From positions 124,001-188,000 of the forward strand of contig NZ_BMRC01000016.1 of NCBI RefSeq assembly GCF_014648435.1: DNA of 64,000 bases. Direction: 5' to 3'. A model generated the notes under the pieces. That model did not search any database, was not told the origin of the DNA, and worked only from the letters and a program-made list of their open reading frames with translations. The position numbers and the translations under genes were made by a program. Numbering within the stretch: the stretch's first letter is position 1; every line of letters begins with the position of its first letter. Source of the stretch: Nonomuraea spiralis. GTDB lineage: Bacteria > Actinomycetota > Actinomycetes > Streptosporangiales > Streptosporangiaceae. Shown here in pieces: positions 17,421 through 27,038 of the stretch.

Positions 17421-18250
17421 GTTGCCTCCGTAACGAAGTCGATCAGTTCCTCGACCCGGCCGAGCAGCTCCGGCTCCAGGTCGGCGTAGGACGAGACGGA
17501 GCCCAAGATGCGCCGCCAGGCGTCCGCGGGCTCCATGCGCCAGCCCAGCGCGGCCAGCACGCCCTCCTTCCACGGCACCCCGCGCGGCACGTCGGGCCAG
17601 GCCGGGATGCGCAGCACAGACGGTTTGACCGCCTGCCAGACGTCGATGTACGGGTGGCCCACGACGAGCACGTGCGGCGAGGTGATCCGCGCCGCGATCC
17701 GGCTCTCCTTGGACCCCGGCACCAGATGGTCGACCAGCACGCCCAGCCTGCGGCCCGGCTCGGGGGCGAACTCGGCCACGATGGCGGGCAGGTCGTCGAC
17801 ACCCTCCAGATATTCGACCACGACCCCCTCGACGCGCAGGTCATGGCCCCAGATCTTCTCCACGAGCGCGGCGTCGTGCACACCCTCGACGTAGATCCGG
17901 CTCTCCTTGGCGACCCGGGCCCGCAGCCCCTCCACGGCGATGGACCCGGACGCGCTGCGCCGGGGCCCCGCCTGGGCCGCCGCGGGCGCCGGGCGCACCA
18001 GCGTCACGGGCCTGCCCTCCAGGAGGAACGCGGCCGGCGCCAGCGGGAACAGGCGGCGTTTGCCGAACCGGTCCTCAAGGGTGACGGCCTCCTTGTCGCA
18101 GGCCACCACGGCGCCGCAGAAGCCGCTGTCGGCGTCCTCCACGACCAGGTCGAGTTCGGCGGGCACCTTCGGGATCTTGCCCTTGCCCGGCCGCCGCCAA
18201 TTGCCTGCCAGCACATCACCCTCGTACACACGGGGACCGTAGCAAATCAC
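17417..18250 (-). CDS. DUF3097 family protein
   Basis: The 277-aa soluble protein has the actinobacterial DUF3097 pattern: PAELDLVVEDADSGFCGAVV near the N-terminus, SRIYVEGVHDAALVEKIWG (about residues 116-134), then GRRLGVLVDHLVPGSKESRIA. The glycine- and acid-rich strands recall a Toprim-like fold, which is inference. The GTG at 18250 overlaps the upstream stop (GTGA), supporting coupled translation. A GTG seven codons later would give a start closer to relatives. There is a coupled overlap on both sides, so all three genes are one operon. Confidence 0.87.
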   Translation of the reverse strand: MICYGPRVYEGDVLAGNWRRPGKGKIPKVPAELDLVVEDADSGFCGAVVACDKEAVTLEDRFGKRRLFPLAPAAFLLEGRPVTLVRPAPAAAQAGPRRSASGSIAVEGLRARVAKESRIYVEGVHDAALVEKIWGHDLRVEGVVVEYLEGVDDLPAIVAEFAPEPGRRLGVLVDHLVPGSKESRIAARITSPHVLVVGHPYIDVWQAVKPSVLRIPAWPDVPRGVPWKEGVLAALGWRMEPADAWRRILGSVSSYADLEPELLGRVEELIDFVTEAT

Positions 18251-19005
18251 CCGCTGACCGCAAGGCGCTTACGCGCGCCGCTGCGCCGGACGAGGACGAC
18301 GACGGTCCCCACGATGCCGATGAGCAGGCCGGCGCCGGGGATCAGGAACAGCGCGGCCACGCCGCCGAACATGCCGCCCGCGGCCGAGAGCACGTCACGG
18401 CCGACGCCGAAGCGGGCGGACGCCTGCTCCTGCGTGGCGCAGGTCAGCTGGTACTCGCCCTTCGCGGGCGCGTTGACCGCGAGGATCTCCTGCCAGGTGC
18501 TCCCGCCGGCGGTGACCGTCTGGGTGCCGTTGACCTTGACGAGCTTGGCCTGGGACGGACCGCCGGAGATCTCGCACTGGTAGTTGACGCGCGTCCCGGT
18601 GGCGATGAAGACGGCCGGGCGCTCGGCGGGGTCGAGGGACACCTTCACGCTTTCGCCGGACGCGAACGTGGCCGTCGGGGCCATGTCGGAGACGCTGCTC
18701 AGCACGCCGCCCGCGAACACGACCACGCCCACGACGCCCAGCACCACGGCGACGGCCCACACGACCGCGATCCACCACAGGCGCGGCTTGATCGCCTTGC
18801 CGTCGATCCTGGGCGGGAACTGGGGCTGTTGCCCGTACTGGCCGTACTGGTTGTACTGGGGTGGGGGGCCGTACTGGGGAGGAGGCTGCTGGTACTGGGG
18901 AGGCGGGCCGTACTGCTGGGGCTGGGCGTACTGGGGGTTCTGACCGTAGTAGGGACCCTGCCCCTGGGGCGGTCCGTACTGCGGGGGCTGGGAATTGTCG
19001 GTCAT
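18247..19005 (-). CDS. membrane protein with Gln/Pro/Tyr-rich N-terminal tail
   Basis: Residues 1-65 are an almost pure P/Q/Y/G low-complexity tail (repeated QYGPPPQY units). A membrane helix follows (about 78-100), then an extracytoplasmic domain of about 110 residues with two Cys (YQCEISG and LTCATQE) that could form a disulfide. A second helix comes before a basic C-terminus. I do not recognise the domain. It is first in the three-gene operon. CACACT 6 nt before the ATG is a weak variant of the leaderless -10 box seen elsewhere. Confidence 0.82.
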   Translation of the reverse strand: MTDNSQPPQYGPPQGQGPYYGQNPQYAQPQQYGPPPQYQQPPPQYGPPPQYNQYGQYGQQPQFPPRIDGKAIKPRLWWIAVVWAVAVVLGVVGVVVFAGGVLSSVSDMAPTATFASGESVKVSLDPAERPAVFIATGTRVNYQCEISGGPSQAKLVKVNGTQTVTAGGSTWQEILAVNAPAKGEYQLTCATQEQASARFGVGRDVLSAAGGMFGGVAALFLIPGAGLLIGIVGTVVVLVRRSGARKRLAVSG

Positions 19006-19093
19006 GCGGCAAGTGTGAGGCCTGTCGCTTGTAAGACGCTAGCAACAGGATGGGACCCGGTGTTATCGCACCTTGTGGGCGAGAGCCGTACAC

Positions 19094-19120
19094 TTGGCAC
19101 TCGGGAACACGGAGTGCTAG
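19094..19120 (+). promoter_or_regulatory. CIRCE operator of hrcA-dnaJ
   Basis: TTGGCACTC (19094-19102), a 9-bp spacer, and GAGTGCTAG (19112-19120) match the CIRCE consensus (TTAGCACTC-N9-GAGTGCTAA) with two changes. A possible -10 box TACACT (19089-19094) abuts it. HrcA bound here would repress its own operon until heat shock. Confidence 0.9.
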
Positions 19121-19161
19121 ACCTGTCGTTTCCCTGTTAGGCAGAGGCAGGAGGTGAGCAC

Positions 19162-20175
19162 GTGCTCGACGATCGGAAGCTTGCGGTGCTCCGCGCCATT
19201 GTCGAAGACTACGTGTCCACCAACGAACCGGTGGGCTCCAAGGCGCTGGCCGAGCGCCACAATCTGAAGGTCTCCCCGGCAACGGTCAGGAACGACATGG
19301 CCGCTCTGGAGGAGGACGGGTACATCACCCAGCCGCACACCAGCGCGGGCCGCGTGCCGACGGACAAGGGCTATCGCCTGTTCGTCGACCGGCTCTCGCA
19401 GGTCAAGCCCCTGTCGGGGGCCGAGCGGCGGGCGATCGAGACCTTCCTCGCCGGCGCGGTCGACCTCGACGACGTGGTCTTCCGCACCGTGCGGCTGCTC
19501 GCGCAGCTCACCAGGCAGGTCGCGGTCGTGCAGTACCCGACGCTGACCCGCTCCACGGTCAGGCACGTCGAGCTGGTCCCGCTCAACGACCGGCGCGTCA
19601 TGCTCGTGCTGATCACCAACACCGGGCGCGTCGAGCAGCGCGTGATCGAGCTGCCCGAGGTGGTGGAGGACGACCGCATCGCCCACCTGCGCGCGGTCCT
19701 CAACGCCTGCCTCGACGGCTGCGGGCTGAGCAACGTGCCCGAGCTGGTCGCCGACCTTCCCGAGCGGCTTCCCGTCGAGGATCGCCCCGCCGTGGCCACG
19801 ATCCTGTCGGTGTTGCTCGAAACCCTCGTCGAACGCCACGATGAGAAGATCGTGTTCGCCGGCGCGGCCAATCTCGCGGGCGCCGACTTCGCCACCGGCC
19901 TGCGCGACGTGCTGGAGGCGCTGGAGGAGCAGGTCGTGCTCATGCGGCTGCTCGGCGAGACTTCCACAGACACCCCGTCCGCGCTCACCGTGCGCATCGG
20001 TTCGGAAAACCCCTACCTTCGGGGCACGTCCATCGTCGCAACCGGATACGGTTCTGGCGACAACCAACTGGCCCGGCTCGGCGTGCTGGGTCCCACGAGG
20101 ATGGACTACCCCGTGACGATGGGCGCCGTACGCGCGGTGGCACGCTACGTCAGCCAGATCCTGGCTGCATCTTAA
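19162..20175 (+). CDS. hrcA: heat-inducible transcription repressor HrcA
   Basis: GTG at 19162 has a GGAGG Shine-Dalgarno sequence. The 337-aa protein starts MLDDRKLAVLRAIVEDYVSTNEPVGSKAL, with a winged helix in residues 1-75 (SPATVRNDMAALEEDGYI is the recognition region). A GAF-like central domain and the family's C-terminal GPTRMDYP motif follow. HrcA represses class I heat-shock genes by binding CIRCE. The CIRCE site just upstream shows autoregulation. dnaJ follows after 11 bp. Confidence 0.97.
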   Translation: MLDDRKLAVLRAIVEDYVSTNEPVGSKALAERHNLKVSPATVRNDMAALEEDGYITQPHTSAGRVPTDKGYRLFVDRLSQVKPLSGAERRAIETFLAGAVDLDDVVFRTVRLLAQLTRQVAVVQYPTLTRSTVRHVELVPLNDRRVMLVLITNTGRVEQRVIELPEVVEDDRIAHLRAVLNACLDGCGLSNVPELVADLPERLPVEDRPAVATILSVLLETLVERHDEKIVFAGAANLAGADFATGLRDVLEALEEQVVLMRLLGETSTDTPSALTVRIGSENPYLRGTSIVATGYGSGDNQLARLGVLGPTRMDYPVTMGAVRAVARYVSQILAAS

Positions 20176-20186
20176 GAGGTCGATAA

Positions 20187-21329
20187 GTGGCAAACAGCGA
20201 CTACTACGCCACCCTCGGGGTGCGCCGTGACGCCAGTCAGGACGAGATCAAGAAGGCTTACCGCCGCCTCGCCCGCGAGCTGCACCCCGACGTGAACCCC
20301 GATCCTGAGACCCAGGAGCGGTTCAAGGAGATCACGCAGGCCTACGAGGTGCTGTCCGACCCCAACAAGCGCCAGATGTACGACCTGGGCGGCGACCCCT
20401 TCGGCGGCGGCGCCGGTGCGGGCGCGGGCGCCGGAGGCTTCGGGGCCGGTTTCCCCTTCAGCGACATCATGGACGCCTTCTTCGGCACCGCGGGCGGCAC
20501 GCGCGGGCCGCGTTCGCGCGCCAGGAGGGGCCGCAACGCCACCATCCGGGTCGAGCTCGACCTGCGCGAGACGGCGTTCGGCACCACCCGCGAGCTGGTC
20601 GTGGACACCGCCGTGTTGTGCGAGGTGTGCCACGGCGCCGGCGCGGCCCCCGGCACCCACCCCGACACCTGCGACATGTGCAACGGGCGTGGCGAGATCT
20701 CCCAGGTCACCCGCTCGTTCCTGGGCCAGGTCATGACCTCGCGGCCGTGCCCCCAGTGCGGCGGTTTCGGCAGCATCATCCGCCACCCCTGCCAGGAGTG
20801 CTCGGGCGACGGCCGGGTGCGCACCCGCCGTACGATCAAGGTCCGCATCCCCGCGGGCGTCGAGGACGGCACCCACATCCAGCTCGCCGGCGAGGGCGAG
20901 GTCGGCCCCGGCGGCGGCCCCCCCGGAGACCTCTTCCTGGAGATCGTCGAGCGCGCCCACGAGATCTTCGAGCGGCGCGGCGACGACCTCCACTGCACGG
21001 TCCAGATCCCGATGACGGCCGCCGCGCTCGGCACGATCCTCGCCGTGGAGACCCTCGACGGCTCCGAGGAGATCGACGTGCGCCCCGGCACCCAGTCCGG
21101 CCAGGTCATCACCATGTACGGGCGCGGCGTGCAGCGCCTCAACGAGTCCGGCAGGGGCGACCTGCTCATCCACGTCAACGTCGAGACGCCGCTGCGGCTC
21201 GACCAGCCGCAGGAAGACCTGCTGCGCGAGCTGTCCAGGCTGCGCGGCGAGGAGCGCCCGCCGGGCAAGTTCGCGCCCGGCCAGCAGGGTTTCTTCTCCC
21301 GCCTGCGTGACGCCTTCAACGGCAGGTGA
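20187..21329 (+). CDS. dnaJ: chaperone DnaJ (DnaJ2 type)
   Basis: The J domain holds the HPD motif at residues 33-35, which stimulates DnaK ATPase. A short G/F-rich linker (about 73-90) is Gly/Ala-rich. Four CxxCxGxG-type zinc motifs lie at about 145-210 (CEVCHGAG, CDMCNGRG, CPQCGGFG, CQECSGDG), and two substrate-binding beta domains follow. Its place directly after hrcA, rather than with dnaK-grpE, marks it as the second actinobacterial DnaJ. It is in the HrcA/CIRCE operon. Confidence 0.97.
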   Translation: MANSDYYATLGVRRDASQDEIKKAYRRLARELHPDVNPDPETQERFKEITQAYEVLSDPNKRQMYDLGGDPFGGGAGAGAGAGGFGAGFPFSDIMDAFFGTAGGTRGPRSRARRGRNATIRVELDLRETAFGTTRELVVDTAVLCEVCHGAGAAPGTHPDTCDMCNGRGEISQVTRSFLGQVMTSRPCPQCGGFGSIIRHPCQECSGDGRVRTRRTIKVRIPAGVEDGTHIQLAGEGEVGPGGGPPGDLFLEIVERAHEIFERRGDDLHCTVQIPMTAAALGTILAVETLDGSEEIDVRPGTQSGQVITMYGRGVQRLNESGRGDLLIHVNVETPLRLDQPQEDLLRELSRLRGEERPPGKFAPGQQGFFSRLRDAFNGR

Positions 21330-21338
21330 CGGCCGGCC

Positions 21339-22064
21339 GTGACCGTCCCCGTGTTCCTCGCCGAGGACCTGAACGGCTCCGAGCTGACGCTCGACGGCCC
21401 TGAGGGCCGGCACGCCGCGTCCGTACGGCGGTTGCGCGCCGGCGAGCGGGTCGATCTGACCGACGGCGCGGGCGACGTCGCCGAGTGCGTGGTGCGCGAG
21501 GTGTTCAAGGACGCGCTCACGCTCGACGTGCTCGCCCGCTACACCGTCGAGCCGCCCGCGCGGCGGCTGGTCGTCGTGCAGGGGCTGCCCAAGGGCGACC
21601 GGGGCGAGCTGGCCGTCGAGATGATGACCGAGGCCGGGGTCGACGTGATCGTGCCCTGGGCGGCCTCGCGCAGCATCACGCAGTGGAAGGGCGACAAGGT
21701 CGCCAAGGCGCTGGGCCGGTGGCGTTCCACGGCCCGCGAGGCGGGCAAGCAGGCGCGCCGGTTCCACCTGCCCGAGGTCACCGAGCCGGCCTCCACCGCG
21801 CGGGTCGAGGGCTTGCTGGCCGACGCGGCGCTGGGGCTGGTGCTGCACGAGGAGGCCGTCGAGCCGCTGTCGCGGGTGGCACTGCCGCCGGGCGGCGACA
21901 TCGTGGTCGTCGTGGGGCCCGAGGGCGGCGTGTCGGAGGACGAGCTGCGCAGGTTCGTCGCGGCCAAGGCGGTGCCCGTGCTGCTCGGGCCCACCGTGCT
22001 GCGCACCTCCACGGCGGGGGTGGCGGCGGCGGCCGTGCTGCTCGCGCGTACCGGGCGCTGGTAG
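21339..22064 (+). CDS. rsmE: 16S rRNA m3U1498 methyltransferase RsmE
   Basis: The 241-aa SPOUT methyltransferase has an N-terminal PUA-like region (GPEGRHAASVRRLRAGE) and a C-terminal knotted SAM domain with VVVGPEGGVSEDE and LGPTVLRTSTAGVAA. These are the diagnostic RsmE motifs. It methylates U1498 of 16S rRNA. It begins with GTG 9 bp after dnaJ and is the third gene of the hrcA operon, a conserved order in actinobacteria. Confidence 0.95.
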   Translation: MTVPVFLAEDLNGSELTLDGPEGRHAASVRRLRAGERVDLTDGAGDVAECVVREVFKDALTLDVLARYTVEPPARRLVVVQGLPKGDRGELAVEMMTEAGVDVIVPWAASRSITQWKGDKVAKALGRWRSTAREAGKQARRFHLPEVTEPASTARVEGLLADAALGLVLHEEAVEPLSRVALPPGGDIVVVVGPEGGVSEDELRRFVAAKAVPVLLGPTVLRTSTAGVAAAAVLLARTGRW

Positions 22065-22074
22065 GCCGCGGCCG

Positions 22075-22704
22075 TCAGGGCGTCGTGTGCGGCACGCCGA
22101 CGAGCGGGCTGCTCAGGTCGCTCGGCCCGGTGGGCGTCTCCTCCGGCGGGCACTCGTCGACGGGGCACGTCGTCGTCGGCGTGTCCGTCACCTCCGACGG
22201 CGTCGGCGTGGGCGTCGGGGTGACCTCCGGGCAGTCCTGGTCGGTGGCGGGCTCGCCGCTCGCGCAGGGCGTCGGGGACGGCGTCGGCGACGGCGTGGGC
22301 TGCCGGGTCGATCTGGCCGACTCCGAGGGCCGGTGGGTCTCGCTGTGGCTCGGCGGCACGACCACCACGGGCGGCGGCTCGGCGCTGCGCGTGGGCGGCT
22401 TGGGCGGCGTGGACAGCCTGGTCGAGGAGTTGCCGGGGGTCGTGGTCGAGTTGTCGATCAGGTTGGCGGGGGTCTCGAAGATCTGGGAGCGCAGCCCGGG
22501 AACGACCATCACGATCGTCCCCGCAACCAGCACGGCGCTGGCGGCCGCCGCGCCCGCGCGCCACCAGAACAGGTTACGGACGCCGCGCCGCTCGATGCGG
22601 GCACGGATGATCTGCAGTCCTTCCGGCGAGGGCACGACCGCGTCCGCCTCCGCACGGAGCGCACGGCGCAGGACGTCGCCGTACTCGTCGGGGGGCTGGG
22701 TCAT
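22075..22704 (-). CDS. membrane protein partner of the SigE-type sigma factor (possible anti-sigma)
   Basis: The ATG overlaps the sigma-factor stop (ATGA). The 209-aa protein has a cytoplasmic N-terminus (about residues 1-45, RRALRAEADAVVPSPEGLQIIRARIE), one membrane helix (about 50-70) and a long external Pro/Thr/Ser-rich tail. This layout is common for partners of SigE-family ECF genes in Streptosporangiales. There is no HxxxCxxC zinc anti-sigma motif. Anti-sigma function is inference from position. It converges on rsmE with a 10-bp gap. Confidence 0.78.
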   Translation of the reverse strand: MTQPPDEYGDVLRRALRAEADAVVPSPEGLQIIRARIERRGVRNLFWWRAGAAAASAVLVAGTIVMVVPGLRSQIFETPANLIDNSTTTPGNSSTRLSTPPKPPTRSAEPPPVVVVPPSHSETHRPSESARSTRQPTPSPTPSPTPCASGEPATDQDCPEVTPTPTPTPSEVTDTPTTTCPVDECPPEETPTGPSDLSSPLVGVPHTTP

Positions 22705-23324
22705 GACATCGTCTCCAGGACGGATCGCAACGCGGCCATGCCACGGGCGGTGTGGCTCTTGACCGCGCCCTTGCTGATTCCCATGGCATGGGCGATCTCA
22801 GCCTCGGACAGATCTCCGTAATAACGCAGAACCAGTGCTTCTCTCTGTCGGGTCGGCAGGGCGCGTAACGCCTCGATGACGGCGGAGCGTTCCAGCTCGC
22901 CGATCGCGCCGTTCTCGGCGCTCGGGGCGTCCGGCAGGCCCTTGGGGGCGTACTTCTCGACGACCGCGCGGTGACGCAGCACGGAACGGGACCGGTTGAC
23001 GACAGACTGACGCAGGTAGGCGAGTGCTTTGTCGGGGTCACGCAGTCTGCGCCAGGCGCCATGAATGGCGACGAACGCGTCCTGCACGACTTCCTCCGCG
23101 GTTGCTATGTCGCGCACCAGCAACACCGCGAGACGCACCAATGACCGAAAATGAGCGCTGTACAGCGCGGTCACGGCCATGTCGGCATCCCACCCGACCG
23201 GCACCGCCCCCATCGACCTGTCGGCCAGAAGGGTTTCGGTGGTCACATCAGTGGGACGCGCGGCCTTCCCAGAGGGTTTACGCTCTTCCGGTTCTGAAGG
23301 TTTCCCCGGTTCCTTAGGGTGCAT
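22701..23324 (-). CDS. RNA polymerase sigma factor, SigE (ECF) family
   Basis: The 207-aa protein has an N-terminal extension of about 45 polar residues. Sigma region 2 follows (LYSAHFRSLVRLAVLLVRDIATAEEVVQDAFVAIH split by a loop), then region 4 (ALPTRQREALVLRYYGDLSEAEIAHAMGIS split likewise). The SigE-like family has no separate sigma-1 or -3. An internal Met (residue 38) is a possible alternative start. It is coupled to the membrane partner downstream. Target promoters cannot be read from the sequence. Confidence 0.9.
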   Translation of the reverse strand: MHPKEPGKPSEPEERKPSGKAARPTDVTTETLLADRSMGAVPVGWDADMAVTALYSAHFRSLVRLAVLLVRDIATAEEVVQDAFVAIHGAWRRLRDPDKALAYLRQSVVNRSRSVLRHRAVVEKYAPKGLPDAPSAENGAIGELERSAVIEALRALPTRQREALVLRYYGDLSEAEIAHAMGISKGAVKSHTARGMAALRSVLETMS

Positions 23325-23492
23325 TACCCAGTCGTGTCCCTCGCCAGGTGGCGTTCGCCCGACCCTGAATCATCTTTTTTGCTCTGAAGTGTCGCATACT
23401 CACCCTAACCGCGCGGATCTTCGGGCGCACGACACCACGGATTACCGATTCGCAACGGACTGCCGAACGGTCGCTCTCGATAGAGTACTGCC
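23325..23492. other. divergent intergenic region
   Basis: The 168 bp between the sigma factor and the HIT gene are less GC-rich, with a T6 run near 23371. They contain the HIT -10 box and a 12-bp palindrome (23342-23353). No gene was seen. Confidence 0.5.
23481..23486 (+). promoter_or_regulatory. -10 box TAGAGT, leaderless start
   Basis: TAGAGT is exactly 6 nt before the GTG at 23493. Confidence 0.55.
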
Positions 23493-23837
23493 GTGAGCGA
23501 CTGCCTCTTCTGCAAAATCGTGGCCAAGGAAATTCCGGCCGACATCGTCTATGAGAACGCCAGGGCGCTGGCGTTCCGCGACATCAACCCGCAGGCTCCG
23601 ACCCACGTGCTCGTCATCCCGCGCGCCCATCACGCCGACGCGGCGGCCCTCGCCGCGGCCGACGACGGGCTCGCCGACGACGTGCTCAAGGCCGCCCACG
23701 CCGTCGCCGTCCAGGAGGGCGTGGCCGAGGGCGGATACCGCATCGTCTTCAACACCGGCGCCGGCGCCGGCCAGACCGTTTTCCACGTGCACGCCCACGT
23801 TCTCGGCGGGCGTGGCCTGACGTGGCCGCCGGGCTGA
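23493..23837 (+). CDS. HIT family nucleotide hydrolase/transferase
   Basis: The 114-aa protein starts SDCLFCKIVAKEIPADIVYE, the usual N-terminus of HINT/HIT proteins with a CxxC zinc pair. It ends with the histidine triad HVHAHVLGG that binds the nucleotide alpha-phosphate and supplies the catalytic His. Such enzymes hydrolyse AMP-lysine or similar phosphoramidates. The GTG start has no Shine-Dalgarno sequence and probably makes a leaderless mRNA. The gene precedes phoH as in many actinobacteria. Confidence 0.95.
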   Translation: MSDCLFCKIVAKEIPADIVYENARALAFRDINPQAPTHVLVIPRAHHADAAALAAADDGLADDVLKAAHAVAVQEGVAEGGYRIVFNTGAGAGQTVFHVHAHVLGGRGLTWPPG

Positions 23838-23900
23838 TATTGACGCGAGCGATCAGCCTGGTGGCGGCTACCATGGGCGGAGAAGAACACCGAACAGACC

Positions 23901-23927
23901 GGGAGGCATCAGGCCGCTGGCCTGCCC

Positions 23928-23930
<3 letters not shown>
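23901..23930 (+). promoter_or_regulatory. phoH ribosome-binding site split from its ATG by a hairpin
   Basis: GGGAGG (23901-23906) lies 21 nt before the ATG at 23928, too far for normal initiation. In between, CAGGCC-GCT-GGCCTG (23910-23924) can fold into a 6-bp hairpin. When folded, the effective spacing becomes 6 nt. Confidence 0.5.
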
Positions 23931-24961
<1,031 letters not shown>

Positions 24962-24965
<4 letters not shown>

Positions 24966-25438
24966 GCATCGAGATCAACAACGAGTCCGGTGTCGGCGTC
25001 GACGAGGAGAACCTCGTCGCGCTGGCCACCCACGTGCTCGGCGAGATGGGCATCAACCCGCTCGCCGAGCTGTCCATCGTGGTCGTCGACGAGGACGCCA
25101 TGGCCGAGCTGCACGAGAAGTGGATGGGCGAGCCCGGCCCGACCGACGTGCTGGCCTTCCCGATGGACGAGCTGCGTCCCGGCGGCGGCGCCCGCGGCGA
25201 CGGCGAGAGCCCGGCCGACCCGGCGCTGCTCGGCGACGTCGTGCTCTGCCCGCAGGTGGCGGCCAGGCAGGCCCAGGAGGCCGGCCACAGCGCCCAGGAC
25301 GAGCTGGAGCTGCTGTGCACCCACGGCATCCTGCACCTGCTCGGCTACGACCACGCCGAGCCCGAGGAGCACAAGGAGATGTTCGGGCTGCAGGCTCAGC
25401 TTCTTGAGTCCTGGCAGGAGGTGCGCGACTCGCGGTGA
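24962..25438 (+). CDS. ybeY: rRNA maturation endoribonuclease YbeY
   Basis: The 158-aa metalloprotein carries the zinc motif HGxLHLxGYDH as HGILHLLGYDHAEPEEH near residues 121-137, and the GPTDVLAFPMDE strand typical of the family. YbeY helps 16S rRNA 3'-end processing and ribosome quality control. Both ends overlap their neighbours by 4 bp (GTGA), so phoH-ybeY-CBS gene form one translationally coupled operon. Confidence 0.97.
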
Positions 25439-26730
25439 ACGCCTGGTTGCTGTGGGCCATCGCCCTTGTGATCATCGGTGGCCTGATCGCCAGTGCGGAG
25501 ACGGCACTGACGCGCATCTCCAGGGTGCGCGCGGAGGAGTTCGTCCGCGAGGGCAGACGCGGGGCCGAGCGCCTCCAGGCCATCGTCACCGACCCGCCGC
25601 GCTACCTCAACCTGCTCCTGCTGCTGCGCCTGAGCTGTGAGCTGGTGGCGACGGTCATCGCCACGCTGCTGTTCATCGACCTCATGCACGACCAGGGCTG
25701 GGCGTACGTGGCCGCCGCGGCGGTCATGATCGTGGTCAGCTACGTCGTCGTCGGGGTCATGCCCCGTACGCTGGGCCGCCAGCACGCCGAGCCGGTCGCG
25801 CTGGCCGGGGCGCCGATCGTCTACGGCCTGACCCGCATCTTCGGCCCGCTGCCCAAGCTGCTCATCCTGCTCGGCAACGCGCTGACCCCCGGCAAGGGCT
25901 TCCGCGACGGGCCGTTCACCTCGGAGGCCGAGCTGCGCGACCTGGTCGACCTGGCCGAGGAGCGGCGGGTGATCGAGCCGGACGAGCGCGAGATGATCCA
26001 CTCGGTCTTCGAGCTGGGCGACACGCTGGTCCGCGAGGTCATGGTGCCCCGTACGGACATGGTCTACATCGAGCGGGGCAAGACGATCAGCCAGGCGCTG
26101 TCGCTCGCGCTGCGCAGCGGCTTCTCCCGCATCCCGGTCGTGGGCGAGAACGAGGACGACGTCATCGGCATCGCCTACCTCAAGGACATCGCCCGCAAGA
26201 TCCACGAGTCGGGGGAGGGCGGCGGCAAGGAGACGGTCGAGTCGATCATGCGATCGGCCGCGTACGTGCCGGAGAGCAAGCCCATCGACCAGCTCATGCG
26301 CGAGATGCAGGCCCGGCAGATCCATATGGCGATCGTCATCGACGAGTACGGCGGCACCGCCGGCCTCGTCACCATCGAAGACGTCCTGGAGGAGATCGTC
26401 GGCGAGATCACCGACGAGTACGACCAGGAGGCCCCGCGCGTGGAGACCATGCCCGACGGCGGCATGCGGGTGACCGCCCGCATGCCGGTCGACGAGCTGG
26501 GCGAGCTGTTCGACACCGAGATCGACGTCGACGACGTCGAGACGGTCGGCGGCCTGCTGGCCCACGCGCTCGGCCGGGTGCCGATCGCCGGGTCGCAGTC
26601 GGAGGTGGCCGGGCTGGAGCTGACGGCCGAGAGCCTGGCCGGGCGGCGCAACCGCATCAGCACCGTCGTGGTCCGCCGGGTCACGCGGCCCGAGGAGGAG
26701 ACGGATCAGGCCGCGGCCGACCGCGAGTGA
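25435..26730 (+). CDS. CNNM/CBS domain membrane protein (HlyC/CorC family)
   Basis: The 431-aa protein has an N-terminal DUF21/CNNM domain with about four helices (residues 1-140), starting with the family's SAETALTRISRVRAEE loop. A tandem CBS pair (about 195-325) contains the VMVPRTDMV and VIDEYGGTAGLVTIEDVLEEIVGEI motifs. A C-terminal CorC_HlyC domain completes it. Such proteins are linked to Mg2+/Co2+ efflux or membrane adaptation. The start overlaps ybeY by GTGA. In actinobacteria the gene regularly sits between ybeY and era. Confidence 0.93.
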   Translation: MNAWLLWAIALVIIGGLIASAETALTRISRVRAEEFVREGRRGAERLQAIVTDPPRYLNLLLLLRLSCELVATVIATLLFIDLMHDQGWAYVAAAAVMIVVSYVVVGVMPRTLGRQHAEPVALAGAPIVYGLTRIFGPLPKLLILLGNALTPGKGFRDGPFTSEAELRDLVDLAEERRVIEPDEREMIHSVFELGDTLVREVMVPRTDMVYIERGKTISQALSLALRSGFSRIPVVGENEDDVIGIAYLKDIARKIHESGEGGGKETVESIMRSAAYVPESKPIDQLMREMQARQIHMAIVIDEYGGTAGLVTIEDVLEEIVGEITDEYDQEAPRVETMPDGGMRVTARMPVDELGELFDTEIDVDDVETVGGLLAHALGRVPIAGSQSEVAGLELTAESLAGRRNRISTVVVRRVTRPEEETDQAAADRE

Positions 26731-26789
26731 CCGCTTTGCGGGGAGTTGCCGCAAGTGTTCTACAAGTCTCCTGCAAGTGGGTTCCGGCA

Positions 26790-26805
26790 GTGTCATACCT
26801 GACAC
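26790..26805. promoter_or_regulatory. inverted repeat GTGTCA-N4-TGACAC
   Basis: Perfect 6-bp arms with a 4-bp centre make it either an operator or a small RNA hairpin. It is 60 bp after the CBS gene. Confidence 0.4.
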
Positions 26806-26928
26806 CCGGTGCGGTGGGTGTCACGAGGAAGCGTCCGAACGCCGGGTGGGGTTCGCGGCGGGAGGGCGCTCCTGGGGGGACGACGGCGTTCCGGCCAGCT
26901 AGCCGGCTTGGACGTCGATCGGCGTAAA

Positions 26929-26969
26929 GGGTGTTCTCGTCTGGAAAACCGGACGGGGGCACCCTTTTT
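26929..26969 (+). terminator. strong rho-independent terminator
   Basis: A 16-bp stem (26929-26944 with 26949-26964; 12 Watson-Crick and 4 G-U pairs) has an AAAA tetraloop and is followed by TTTTT at 26965-26969. It should end transcription from the phoH operon or from a short RNA before the lipoprotein gene. Confidence 0.85.
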
Positions 26970-27038
26970 GCGTTTGGTGGAGACTCCGTGGAGATTGCCG
27001 CATTCGTCACCTGGGGAGGCTGCGGTCCAGGGGGAATC

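Larger units (their letters stand above)
26731..27038 (+). other. non-coding stretch with inverted repeat and strong terminator
   Basis: This 308-bp gap has lower third-position-like GC bias than the genes around it. It holds two CGCAAGTG/TGCAAGTG copies 24 bp apart (from about 26748), a GTGTCA-TACC-TGACAC inverted repeat, and a 16-bp-stem terminator hairpin 70 bp before the next start codon. A short non-coding transcript ending at the hairpin is possible. Confidence 0.45.

Noticed and set aside
23342..23353. 12-bp palindrome CGCCAGGTGGCG upstream of the sigma factor
   Set aside because: Short and GC-rich, expected by chance in such DNA; there is no second copy in the gap.
26727..26927. 66-codon frame with a GTGA overlap to the CBS gene, ending 2 bp before a terminator
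   Set aside because: Position is attractive, but third codon positions are only moderately GC and the sequence has no protein-like pattern. I treat the stretch as non-coding.
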